A stretch of 64,000 nt of DNA from Gemmatimonadota bacterium (GTDB lineage: Bacteria; Gemmatimonadota; Gemmatimonadetes; Longimicrobiales; Gaopeijiaceae), in the NCBI GenBank assembly GCA_022340865.1, contig JAJDNC010000010.1, positions 22,382-86,381 on the forward strand, read 5' to 3'. The position numbers were made by a program, and so were the translations under genes. This document shows positions 42,618-50,519 of this stretch, one piece after another (position 1 is the first letter of the stretch; the number at the start of each line of letters is the position of its first letter). Below the pieces are notes generated by a model that was not told the DNA's origin, searched no databases, and worked only from the letters and a program-made list of their open reading frames with translations.

Positions 42618-42970
42618 GGTGGCCTGCCTCGGAGGAGCGCCAGTGCTGCGAACGGAGAGGAAGGATAGTGGCTATGGCCCCGGCAGGTTCCATGGACGGC
42701 CTGCGGAACCCCGTCCGGACGGGTCCCCGAGGGCAGCTGCGGAGCCGCCACGGTGGAGGGTGCCGCGGGTCACGGGGGCCGTGCCATGGCGGAGGGGGCG
42801 CGTCGGGTCGTTGACGCCTCCCGGCACTGTCGGTATTGTGCATATGCACGATACGACGCGGAGGAGCGGCAGACGCTGAGAAGGCGGAGGCCTGGTGGGC
42901 CGGGGCGTGGCACGGGGCACGTCCTCTGTGGGTCGGCCGGGTCCCGTGGCAGGGAACACAGCGGAGATCG
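42618..42970. promoter_or_regulatory. 353-base divergent regulatory region
   Basis: Between the cytochrome operon (leftward) and the radical SAM gene (rightward). It contains a well-formed rightward promoter with an overlapping palindrome (42811-42853). Leftward, TATCCT on the minus strand near 42660-42665 could be a -10, without a good -35. No protein gene is supported. Confidence 0.5.
42811..42853 (+). promoter_or_regulatory. Sigma70-type promoter with overlapping 20-base palindromic operator
   Basis: TTGACG (42811-42816), exactly 17 bases, then TATTGT (42834-42839). The palindrome TATTGTGCATATGCACGATA (42834-42853) has nine of ten base pairs complementary, begins at the -10 and covers the predicted start near 42846. 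That position suits a repressor. It serves the radical SAM gene at 42971 with a leader of about 125 bases. Confidence 0.6.
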
Positions 42971-43933
42971 ATGATGATCGCCTTCGGCCCGGTACCGTCC
43001 AGGCGATTCGGCCGCAGCCTCGGGGTGAACAACATTCCTCCGAAGCGCTGCAGCTACTCCTGCGTCTATTGCCAGCTGGGGCCGACGAGGGCCATGCGGG
43101 TACGGCGACGGCCGTTTCTCCGGGTCCAGGAGCTGGTGAGCGCCGTAGGCGACAGGGTGGCGGCGTGCCGCGCACGGGGGGAGCCCGTCGACTACCTCAC
43201 CTTCGTGCCCGACGGCGAGCCGACGCTGGATCTGTTGTTGGGCGCGGCCATCCGCGGCCTCGAGCCCCTGGGAATCCGCATCGCGGTCATCACCAACGGC
43301 TCCCTGCTGTGGCGTCCGGACGTGCGCGCGGACCTCTCCGAGGCCGACGTGGTGTCGGTGAAGGTCGACACCACGGCGCCGGAGACCTGGCACGCCATCA
43401 ACCGGCCGGGCCGGCAGCTGCGGCTGCACGCAATCCTCCAGGGGCTCCGCGCCTTCGCCCGCGACTTCTCCGGCGAGGTGTGGACGGAGACGATGCTGGT
43501 GGACGGGATGAACGACGCCGCGGACGGGGCGGCGAAGCTCGCGGACTTCCTCGGTGACGTCTCACCGGCCCGAGCCTACCTGGCCGTGCCCACGAGGCCA
43601 CCTGCCGTCGCGCGCGTGAGGCCGGCCTCGGCCGAGGCCCTCGTCCGGATCCGCGGGATCTTCCGGGAACGCCTGAAGCGGGTCGAGGTCCTGTCGAGGC
43701 CCGAGGAGGGGGCGTTCGGTCACGGGGAGGACCCGGCGAAGGACCTTCTCGCGATCCTCGCGGTCCATCCCATGCCGGAGACCGTGGCCCGGCGATACCT
43801 GGAGGAGGCGGGAACCGACCCGGCGGTGCTGGACGAGCTCCTCGACGGCGACCGCATCGTCCGGGTGGGCTATCGCGGAGGGACTTTCGTCACGCGGATG
43901 TGCGGAGGGTGGCACCTGGGTCGCTCCCAATGA
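42971..43933 (+). CDS. Radical SAM protein
   Basis: 320 aa from ATG at 42971 (GGAGATCG before it); longer frames from 42836 lack support. It begins AFGPVPSRRFGRSLGVNN, typical of an uncharacterised radical SAM group found in bacteria and archaea. The cluster motif is CSYSCVYCQLG, three Cys for a 4Fe-4S cluster that binds SAM. FVPDGEPTLD and AVITNGSLLW are the next SAM-site motifs, then KVDTTAPETWHAINRP. The C-terminal 80 residues form a helical winged-helix-like domain (LLAILAVHPMPETVARRYLE). The chemistry is unknown. It is likely co-transcribed with the CGGC protein 61 bases downstream. Confidence 0.9.
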   Translation: MMIAFGPVPSRRFGRSLGVNNIPPKRCSYSCVYCQLGPTRAMRVRRRPFLRVQELVSAVGDRVAACRARGEPVDYLTFVPDGEPTLDLLLGAAIRGLEPLGIRIAVITNGSLLWRPDVRADLSEADVVSVKVDTTAPETWHAINRPGRQLRLHAILQGLRAFARDFSGEVWTETMLVDGMNDAADGAAKLADFLGDVSPARAYLAVPTRPPAVARVRPASAEALVRIRGIFRERLKRVEVLSRPEEGAFGHGEDPAKDLLAILAVHPMPETVARRYLEEAGTDPAVLDELLDGDRIVRVGYRGGTFVTRMCGGWHLGRSQ

Positions 43934-43994
43934 GGCCGCACGCCGCGTTCAAGGACACTGCGTCGAGGAACGGCGCAGAAGGAGGAAGCGTTCG

Positions 43995-44354
43995 ATGGCC
44001 AACATCGCCATCCTCTTCTGCAAGAGGATTCAGGACCATTCGTGTATCGCCTGCGCCAAGTGCCACAAGGCCATGGACGAGCGCGAGGGTGAGTTCGCGC
44101 GCTACGCCGACGACGAGATCCATCTGGTGGCCATGACCGATTGCGGGGACTGCCCCGGCCTCGTCGTGCCGAGGGTGAAGCTGCTGCGCGAGGTAGCCGC
44201 CAACCTGGACCGGCCCATCGACGTCATCCACCTCGGCACGTGCATGAAGCTGGCCATGGAGACCGCCGAGTGCCCCATCGACTTCGACGACCTGGAGCTT
44301 CGGCTGGAGAAGGACCTCGGCTACGAGGTCGTCCTGGGCACGCACTCCTACTGA
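43995..44354 (+). CDS. CGGC-domain putative metal-binding protein
   Basis: 119 aa with a GGAGGAAG ribosome site. Cys-rich N-terminal half: ILFCKRIQDHSCIACAKC, then TDCGDCPGLVVPRVK (the CGxC signature, here CGDC), and HLGTCMKLAMETAECP. Cysteine positions match CGGC-domain proteins, small cytosolic proteins thought to bind metal. No function is established. Its neighbour, a radical SAM protein, makes an iron-sulfur or redox role conceivable. Confidence 0.85.
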   Translation: MANIAILFCKRIQDHSCIACAKCHKAMDEREGEFARYADDEIHLVAMTDCGDCPGLVVPRVKLLREVAANLDRPIDVIHLGTCMKLAMETAECPIDFDDLELRLEKDLGYEVVLGTHSY

Positions 44355-44460
44355 GGACGGTGGAGAGACCGGGAGCCGCCGGCCGGGCTCGTGGCGTCAT
44401 GGGGCGGACGGAGATCCGCGACGCCGCGGGCCACGACCCGGCGGCGAGGCCCGTGTGCGA

Positions 44461-45825
44461 TCACCTGGGCTGAGCGGGGCCTCCGGGCGGCGGCTTGGCG
44501 GGGCTCCTGGTAAGCCTCCTGGCTGGCACGGCCTTCTGGTCGTTCCCGCTGGGCCCGCCGACCGGACCCGCGCCCTGGCCGGTGATGACCTGGGCGGCCA
44601 TGAGGGTCTCCACGACCCGCATGACGTCGTTGGAGCCGGAGCTGGCCGCGCTGTTGGCTCCCGAGCCGAAGTTGATGAACTGACCCGTACCCAGTGCCTT
44701 GGCGACCTCCTGGGCGAGCTCGGGCGCCAGCTCCAGCTTGCGCAGCTCCAGGTACATCTGTCCGGCATCGGAGAGGGCCTGGGCCTTCTCCCGGATGGCT
44801 TCGGCCTCGGCCTCCGCCACCAGGCGGATGCGCGCCGCCTCCGCTCGGCCCTGGGCCTCGAGGGCGATGACGTTCTGATCGGCGTCGGCCTGAGCCTGCG
44901 TGATCTGACTGGCGTTCAGCTCCGCCTGGCGCTGCTCGCGGATGGCGGCCTGGCGCGCGACTTCGGCCTTGGCGATGGCGGTGCCGTTGGACGCGATCTG
45001 GGTCTTCAGGTCGCGCTCCTGGTCGTTGATCTTCTCCTCCGCCTCGAGCTGGGCGATGCGGGCACGTTGCTGCTCCTGCGCCGCCACCACGTCCGCGCTG
45101 GCCTCGGCGCGGGCCGCGGACTCGCGCCGGCGGGCGTCGGCCACCTCGCTGAGCACGGCCTTGATGTTCAGGCTGTTGAAGGAGAGTCCCAGGTCGAGCA
45201 GCTCCCGCGAGCACGCCTCCTTGATGATGACAGCCAGCTCGTCGTCCTCCCCGTGGCCCTCCACGAGGGCACCGCCGGGCACGGTGGCCACGTCCGTGCC
45301 GGCATCGGTGGGAGCCGGCTCCGTCGTCGTCCGCGCGAGGGACTTCACGGTGCTGGCGCTCTTCGAATTGAAGAGCTGGTCGTGACGCAGGAGGTTGGTG
45401 GCGCGTCTGCCCGCGGACGACAGCACGTCGATGAGCGTGGAAGCCTGCTCCTTCGGCGGCTTGGAGAAGAACTTGTTGGCCGCCGTGTTCACCATGGCGT
45501 CGTCCTCGCCCACGCTGACGATGGCCGACGCCTTCACCGTGACCTTCACCGGGGCCGGGAATCCGTTGGCGTCGAGATCCGCGGTCTGGTCGGTGATCTC
45601 GATGTCGACGTTGATGGCCTGCGCGGGGATCACCCGGCTCACGGTGAAGACGGGCACGACCACGGCTTTGCAGGGGCCGCGGAAGATCTTCAGCTTGCCG
45701 TTGAGCCAGCTCACCAGCCGTATCTCTCCGGCCTCCACGTCCTTCAGGAAGGCGTTGACCACGATGGGCGTCAGCAGGATGACGCCAACCACCACCGCGA
45801 CGGGGAAGACGATGTTCGGGGGCAC
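44461..45825 (-). CDS. Flotillin-like SPFH-domain membrane scaffold protein
   Basis: 454 aa from GTG at 45825 (AAGGAGATC upstream). N-terminal membrane helix (FPVAVVVGVILLTPIVV), SPFH/Band 7 domain (about 30-210: RVIPAQAINVDIEITDQTAD, AIVSVGEDDAMVNTAANKF), a long Ala/Glu/Arg coiled coil (about 225-375) and a C-terminal oligomerisation region (LELAPELAQEVAKALGTGQF, INFGSG). It forms ring or raft-like assemblies at the inner membrane. It follows an NfeD-type gene by 33 bases, the usual bacterial pairing. Confidence 0.93.
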   Translation of the reverse strand: MPPNIVFPVAVVVGVILLTPIVVNAFLKDVEAGEIRLVSWLNGKLKIFRGPCKAVVVPVFTVSRVIPAQAINVDIEITDQTADLDANGFPAPVKVTVKASAIVSVGEDDAMVNTAANKFFSKPPKEQASTLIDVLSSAGRRATNLLRHDQLFNSKSASTVKSLARTTTEPAPTDAGTDVATVPGGALVEGHGEDDELAVIIKEACSRELLDLGLSFNSLNIKAVLSEVADARRRESAARAEASADVVAAQEQQRARIAQLEAEEKINDQERDLKTQIASNGTAIAKAEVARQAAIREQRQAELNASQITQAQADADQNVIALEAQGRAEAARIRLVAEAEAEAIREKAQALSDAGQMYLELRKLELAPELAQEVAKALGTGQFINFGSGANSAASSGSNDVMRVVETLMAAQVITGQGAGPVGGPSGNDQKAVPARRLTRSPAKPPPGGPAQPR

Positions 45826-45858
45826 GATCGATCTCCTTCGGCGACTTCGGTCGCCAGG

Positions 45859-46557
45859 TCAGATTCGGGTCACCGTGACCCGCTCGTTTTCGGGATCCAC
45901 CTCGAGGACGCGAAGACGGTCGCCCGTCCGTACGTCGTCCCCGATCTGTGCTTCTTCCAGCCGCGCCATCAACTGCACGGAGCGGCCGTCCTTGACCGCG
46001 CGCACCATTCCCTTGCCGTTGTGGAACGCCGTCACGGCCTCGACCTCCTCATAGAGCAGAGTCTCCATGGGAGAGGAGGGTTGCCCCTCGAAGCGCATGG
46101 CGAGGCGCCACAGCCTCCCCACGATGGCCCATTCCAGCCCGGCGGCCGCGGGCACGGCCAGCAGCGCCGACCACCCCGCGCCCAGGCCCAGCGACACGGC
46201 GATCTGACCGGACGCGCCGAACAGAGCCATCAGGCTGAAGAGGAGTCGTGGATCCAGGACTTCCAGGATCGAATGCGACGCGGATGTCGCCCCGTGCTGG
46301 ACCGCCGTTCGACCGGCATGGACCGGGACGCGGGCCTGGGTGCCGGTCTTGAGGGGTCCGACGCGGCCGGTGGTCGCGTGGGCGGTGCCCTTGGCGACCT
46401 GCAGGGGGTGCCCGGCATGCCCCACGTGCCCCGCGTGGCCCGCGTGTCCCATATGTCCCGCATGGGCATGTCCACCGCCGTGCCGGGACAGCCCCGGCAG
46501 GGCCATCATCGCCAGCCCGGCGAGACCGGCGAGCATGGGCACGATGAACACGTACAT
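45859..46557 (-). CDS. NfeD-like membrane protein with His-rich repeat
   Basis: 232 aa. A first helix (about 3-22), then residues 26-50 with nine His, mostly in a three-residue period (HAGHMGHAGHAGHVGHAGH). Two or three membrane helices follow (about 104-150, LLFSLMALFGASGQIAVSLG). The C-terminal OB fold of NfeD proteins covers about 160-232 (GMVRAVKDGRSVQLMARLEE, GDRLRVLEVDPENERVTVTR). NfeD proteins partner flotillins, as the operon order here shows. The His repeat is unusual for the family and could bind Ni, Zn or Cu. Confidence 0.85.
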   Translation of the reverse strand: MYVFIVPMLAGLAGLAMMALPGLSRHGGGHAHAGHMGHAGHAGHVGHAGHPLQVAKGTAHATTGRVGPLKTGTQARVPVHAGRTAVQHGATSASHSILEVLDPRLLFSLMALFGASGQIAVSLGLGAGWSALLAVPAAAGLEWAIVGRLWRLAMRFEGQPSSPMETLLYEEVEAVTAFHNGKGMVRAVKDGRSVQLMARLEEAQIGDDVRTGDRLRVLEVDPENERVTVTRI

Positions 46558-46737
46558 GCGTCACTCAGCGGACACCGGCGGAGCTCGGAACCGCCTCCGG
46601 GGTGGGGGGCGGGAGGGGGCAGACCGCCATGAGACCTTAGAAGAGGGTGGCCATCGGTAGCATGGCACCCGAACGGACGGTAGGCTGAGGGCCAGGGGGT
46701 GGCAAGGCCAACCGAGAATCAGGAGGAACGTCTACAC

Positions 46738-47124
46738 ATGTCGATCAGGGTGGTGAGGCTCGGCTCACCGAGGGAGCCCGACGAAGGCCTGAGGATCGGA
46801 ACCGTGCGCAGACCGCCGCGCGGGGTGCCGAAGACACGGTTCGCGGCGCTGGACTACTACGACGTCTGGCTTCCCGAGGTGGCACCGAGCCAGGAGCTGG
46901 TGACCCTCGCCCTGCGATCCCGGGACGCGAAGGCGTGGAGGACGGTGGAGCGCCGGTACCGGGCGGAGATGAAGAGACCCGAGGCCTCGCGGCTCCTCGA
47001 TCTGCTGGCGGCCCTGTCCCACCAGACCAACTTCTCGGTGGGGTGCTACTGCGAGAACGAGGAGCGGTGCCACCGCTCCATCCTCAGGGAGCTCCTGTCC
47101 GAGCGCGGCGCCGCCTTCTCCTGA
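46738..47124 (+). CDS. DUF488 family protein
   Basis: 128 aa from ATG at 46738, with AGGAGG 11 bases upstream; an in-frame start at 46699 is less likely. Family pattern: VRLGSPREPDEGLRIGTVRR, PPRGVPK, YYDVWLPEVAPS, a central helical part (WRTVERRYRAEMKRPEASRL) and the end VGCYCENEERCHRSIL, with three Cys and a His that may bind metal. No biochemical function is known. Confidence 0.9.
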   Translation: MSIRVVRLGSPREPDEGLRIGTVRRPPRGVPKTRFAALDYYDVWLPEVAPSQELVTLALRSRDAKAWRTVERRYRAEMKRPEASRLLDLLAALSHQTNFSVGCYCENEERCHRSILRELLSERGAAFS

Positions 47125-47273
47125 GCGGTGGGGACGGCCGTGGAGCGCGAGCCCGCCACCCACGCCGTTCGGGCGCGGGTACTCGACCGCCCTCGGGCGT
47201 CCGGTGGAACCCGGGCGAGGTCCGGGGAACAACCCGGCCGGCGTCCGCATTCGTCGAGTGAGGGTTCACCGTC

Positions 47274-47675
47274 GTGTCCAGCACCCATCGAGCCTCCACC
47301 ACCGAGTCTCCCATGTTCTTCCGCCGCAAGCCTGCCATGGAGTTCCCCGTCGTCCACGCCTACGACGACGATTTCGACGAGCTCGTCAAGGAAGCGGGCG
47401 TCACCGTGGTGGACTTCTGGGCCCCCTGGTGCCAGCCCTGCAAGATGATGGAGCCCATCCTGGGGGAGATCGCTCTGGAGTGGTCGGAGCGTGGCGTACG
47501 GGTCATGAAGGTGAACGTGGACGAGGCCACGGGGGTGGCGGCGGACTTCGGCATCCGCTCCATCCCCACGCTGGTGTTCTTCCGGAACGGCCAGCCTCTC
47601 TTCGAGATGGTGGGGCTGGTCTCGAAGCCCGTCCTGGAGCGCGAGCTGGGGGAGCTGGTTCCCGCCCCCGCGTAG
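47274..47675 (+). CDS. Thioredoxin-fold protein
   Basis: 133 aa from GTG at 47274 (ATG at 47313 is the alternative and gives a more usual thioredoxin length). Active site WAPWCQPCKMMEPIL: a CXXC with Gln where thioredoxin has Gly. KVNVDEATGVAADFGIRSIP with cis-Pro76-type SIPT and LVFFRNGQPL complete the fold. Cytosolic disulfide reductase by family; WCQPC may shift its redox potential. It stands alone between the DUF488 and kinase genes. Confidence 0.92.
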   Translation: MSSTHRASTTESPMFFRRKPAMEFPVVHAYDDDFDELVKEAGVTVVDFWAPWCQPCKMMEPILGEIALEWSERGVRVMKVNVDEATGVAADFGIRSIPTLVFFRNGQPLFEMVGLVSKPVLERELGELVPAPA

Positions 47676-47769
47676 CTCCGTCCGGCCCCGGGGGCACGGG
47701 ATCGGAGGCAAGGCGCCCCCGGCGACCCAGCGCTCTTCCGGGACGCGCTGAGACGACGTAGGCTGGAGC

Positions 47770-49620
47770 ATGCTGCAGCCTACCTCGTATGTCGCCCCGG
47801 CGCTGACGCTCATCGTGGGGGTCATGCTGTTCGCGGGCCTCCACCACCTGCTCATCGGCCTCCGCAGGCCTCACGAGCGCGTGTATCTGACGTTCGCCGC
47901 GGTCTCCCTCCTGGCCGCGTGCTGGACGGCGTGGGGCATTCCCCTCTACGCGGCGCGGACCCCGGAGGCCTTCCTCCACGCCACTCGCTGGCGTCAGGTC
48001 ATGGGACTGGGGATCGGCGTGTCCCTGCTCTGGTTCATCGCCGAATACACGAGCGTCAGGCCGAGGGTCTTCCTTTGGAGCCTCACCGGTGTCCAGCTCG
48101 CCATGGCGGTGGCGGCCGTGTCGCTCCCCTTCACGCTGTACTTCTCGGGGCCCCCGCAGCTCGAGCATCCTCTGATGCGATGGGGCGAGGTGATCACCAC
48201 GGCGACGCTGCCCGAGGGGCCCCTGCTCTTGCCGACGGAGATCGTCACCACGCTCAACTTCCTCTTCGGCCTGTGGGCCTCGGGTGTCATGTGGCTCCGG
48301 GGCCAGCGGCGGGGCGCGGTGCCGCTGCTCGTGGTCCTGGCGCTCATCCTCGTCGGGCTCTGGCACCCCCCCCTGCCGGGCTTGGGAGACGTGCCCACGG
48401 CGGAGCTCGACTTCGTGGGTCTGGTCCTGGTCATGAGCCTCGTCGTGTCCAACCGCGTCGTGGAGGCCGCGGTGGTGAAGGAGGCCCTGGCGGAGAGCGA
48501 GCAGCGCCTGCGCACGCTGGTGGAGACCGCTCCCGAGGCGGTGCTCCTGCTGAACAGCGCGTCGGGGGTGGCCCTCGAGGCCAACGACTCTGCGCTGGAG
48601 CTCTTCGGCGAGGAGCGGGCCTCGCTCCCACGGCTGCATCCGGCCTCGGCCGCTCCCGTGGAGCAGGAGGACGGCGAGCCGTCCATGCTGGTGTTCGAGC
48701 GGCGGATGCGGGAGGCCGCCCAGGGTGGACGTCCGACGTTCCGATGGATCGTACGGGGCCGGCCCGGCGGCGACGTGCCCTGTGAGGCACGCCTGGTACG
48801 GCTCCCCGGCACCGAGCCGTCCATGACGCGCCTGAGCCTCACCGACGTCAGGGAGCTGGAGGCCGCCGAGGCGCGCCAGAGCCAGCTGGAAGCCCAGCTC
48901 CTGAGATCTCAGCGTCTGGAGGCGCTGGGTCGGCTCACGGGAGGCGTGGCGCACGACTTCAACAACTTCCTCACGGCCATCGGGGGGAACCTCCAGCTTC
49001 TGGTGGAGGACAACCCGCTCCCACCGGAGTCCCGGATGCTCGTCGACGAGGCGCTCCGGGCCGTGGATCGCTCGGCGGAGCTGACCAGGCGGCTCCTCGC
49101 GTTCTCGAGAGGGCAGGCCCTGGAGGCACGCCCCATCCAGCTGGGAAAGCTCGTGGGCAACGTGGTGGGCCTCCTGGAGCGCACGTTGGGAGAGAGGGTG
49201 GTCATCGAGGTGGAGCTCCAGCAGGGTCTCAGGACCTTCGCCGCCGACTCCGTGCAACTCGAGAGCGCCCTGGTGAACCTGGCCATCAACGCGTACGACG
49301 CCATGCCCGAGGGAGGGCGCATCCGGCTGGAGGCGCGCAACGTGGACGTGGATGCCGTCGGGAATGGCTGGGGCGAGCCGGCTCCGGAGGGGCGTTATGT
49401 CGGCATCGCCGTGCGCGACGACGGCACGGGGATGCAGCCGGAGGTGCTGCGCCACGCCGTGGAGCCCTTCTTCACCACGAAGCCAGCGGGCAAGGGAACG
49501 GGCCTGGGCCTGAGCACCGTCTACGGCTTCGTCACGCAGTCCGGTGGCGCGATGCACGTGGAGAGCGCGCCGGGCGAAGGGACCTGCGTCGAGCTGCTGT
49601 TTCCGGCCATCCCCGGGTAG
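47770..49620 (+). CDS. Multi-pass membrane PAS sensor histidine kinase
   Basis: 616 aa. About seven hydrophobic segments in residues 8-226 form a membrane sensor module without a name I can give. A PAS-like domain covers about 243-362 (ETAPEAVLLLNSASGVALEA). The H-box GGVAHDFNNFLTAI has His395 and is of the HDFNN type common in large PAS kinases. ATPase motifs: LVNLAINAYDAMPEGG, DDGTGMQPEV and GTGLGLSTVYG. No receiver domain and no neighbouring regulator gene. Possible targets are receivers elsewhere, including those at 1286-2137 and 4389-5048 (speculation). Confidence 0.92.
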   Translation: MLQPTSYVAPALTLIVGVMLFAGLHHLLIGLRRPHERVYLTFAAVSLLAACWTAWGIPLYAARTPEAFLHATRWRQVMGLGIGVSLLWFIAEYTSVRPRVFLWSLTGVQLAMAVAAVSLPFTLYFSGPPQLEHPLMRWGEVITTATLPEGPLLLPTEIVTTLNFLFGLWASGVMWLRGQRRGAVPLLVVLALILVGLWHPPLPGLGDVPTAELDFVGLVLVMSLVVSNRVVEAAVVKEALAESEQRLRTLVETAPEAVLLLNSASGVALEANDSALELFGEERASLPRLHPASAAPVEQEDGEPSMLVFERRMREAAQGGRPTFRWIVRGRPGGDVPCEARLVRLPGTEPSMTRLSLTDVRELEAAEARQSQLEAQLLRSQRLEALGRLTGGVAHDFNNFLTAIGGNLQLLVEDNPLPPESRMLVDEALRAVDRSAELTRRLLAFSRGQALEARPIQLGKLVGNVVGLLERTLGERVVIEVELQQGLRTFAADSVQLESALVNLAINAYDAMPEGGRIRLEARNVDVDAVGNGWGEPAPEGRYVGIAVRDDGTGMQPEVLRHAVEPFFTTKPAGKGTGLGLSTVYGFVTQSGGAMHVESAPGEGTCVELLFPAIPG

Positions 49621-49735
49621 CGATCGTCACGCTGCCGGGAACCTCCGCCTCCTGCCGGCGTTAGCACCACGCCCCCGCAGCGACGCGGCCGCGGGCGAAC
49701 GGGGGAAACCACCGAGAGACCGAGAGGGGGCGACG

Positions 49736-50518
49736 ATGGACGTACGGCTCGACGGGCGCAGGGCTCTGGTGACGGGGGCGAACTCGGGGATCGGGAAGGC
49801 CATCGCGCTGGCCCTGGCCGGGTCCGGAGCGAAGACCGCCATCAACTGGGTGACGCATCCCGAGGCTGCCGACGAGGTCGTCCACACCATCGAGAAGGGA
49901 GGGGGCACCGCGCTGGCGGTGCGGGCGGACGTGTCCAAACCAGACGAGGTCGCGGCCATGTTCAAGGCCGTGGACGAAGCCTGGGGAGGCGTCGACGTGC
50001 TGGTGAACAACGCCGGCATCGACGGAGAGCGGCAGCTCGCGTGGGAAGCCGACCTGGAAGCCTGGCGGCGGGTGCTGGAGATCAACCTGTTCGGCGCGTT
50101 CCACTGCGCCCGGGAAGCCCTCAAGCGCATGGTGCCCCAGGGGAGCGGCACGGTGCTGAACATCACGTCCGTTCACGAGGTCATCGCGTGGACGGGCTAC
50201 AGTGCCTACACCAGCGCGAAGGCCGGACTGTCCATGCTCACCAAGACTCTGGCCCAGGAGGCGGCGCCCCACGGTGTGCGGGTGCTGTCGCTGGCGCCCG
50301 GCGCCATCAAGACCCCCATCAACAAGTCGGTGTGGAGTGACCCGGCCATGCGGGCCGACCTACTGGACAAGATTCCCATGAACCGCCTGGGCGAGGCCGA
50401 CGAGATCGGCCGCCTCGTGGTCATGCTGGTCTCGGATGTCGCCGCGTACGTGACCGCGACCACGGTGTTCGCCGACGGCGGCATGACCGACTACCCCGAC
50501 TTCGAGAAGGGGGGCTGA
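49736..50518 (+). CDS. Short-chain dehydrogenase (glucose 1-dehydrogenase-like)
   Basis: 260 aa from ATG at 49736 (GAGAGGGGGCGACG). Classical SDR: TGANSGIGKAIA for NAD(P) binding, NNAG, catalytic Ser in LNITSVHE and the YTSAK pair (Tyr/Lys). The early residues SGAKTAINWVTHPEAADEVV and the ending TATTVFADGGMTDYPDF fit the glucose 1-dehydrogenase subgroup. It probably oxidises an aldose. The stop is followed one base later by the TTG start of a glucoamylase-like gene, so the two form an operon that links glucose release with glucose oxidation. Confidence 0.92.
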   Translation: MDVRLDGRRALVTGANSGIGKAIALALAGSGAKTAINWVTHPEAADEVVHTIEKGGGTALAVRADVSKPDEVAAMFKAVDEAWGGVDVLVNNAGIDGERQLAWEADLEAWRRVLEINLFGAFHCAREALKRMVPQGSGTVLNITSVHEVIAWTGYSAYTSAKAGLSMLTKTLAQEAAPHGVRVLSLAPGAIKTPINKSVWSDPAMRADLLDKIPMNRLGEADEIGRLVVMLVSDVAAYVTATTVFADGGMTDYPDFEKGG

Positions 50519-50519
50519 T

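Noticed and set aside
39603..42668. 1021-codon plus-strand frame opposite the cytochrome operon
   Set aside because: The opposite strand encodes clear cytochromes with many CXXCH motifs; the long frame is a product of high GC and has an Arg/Gly/Ala-rich, domain-free translation.
42844..42879. 11-codon leader peptide (MHDTTRRSGRR) behind the palindromic promoter
   Set aside because: No ribosome site and no codon pattern that would support attenuation.
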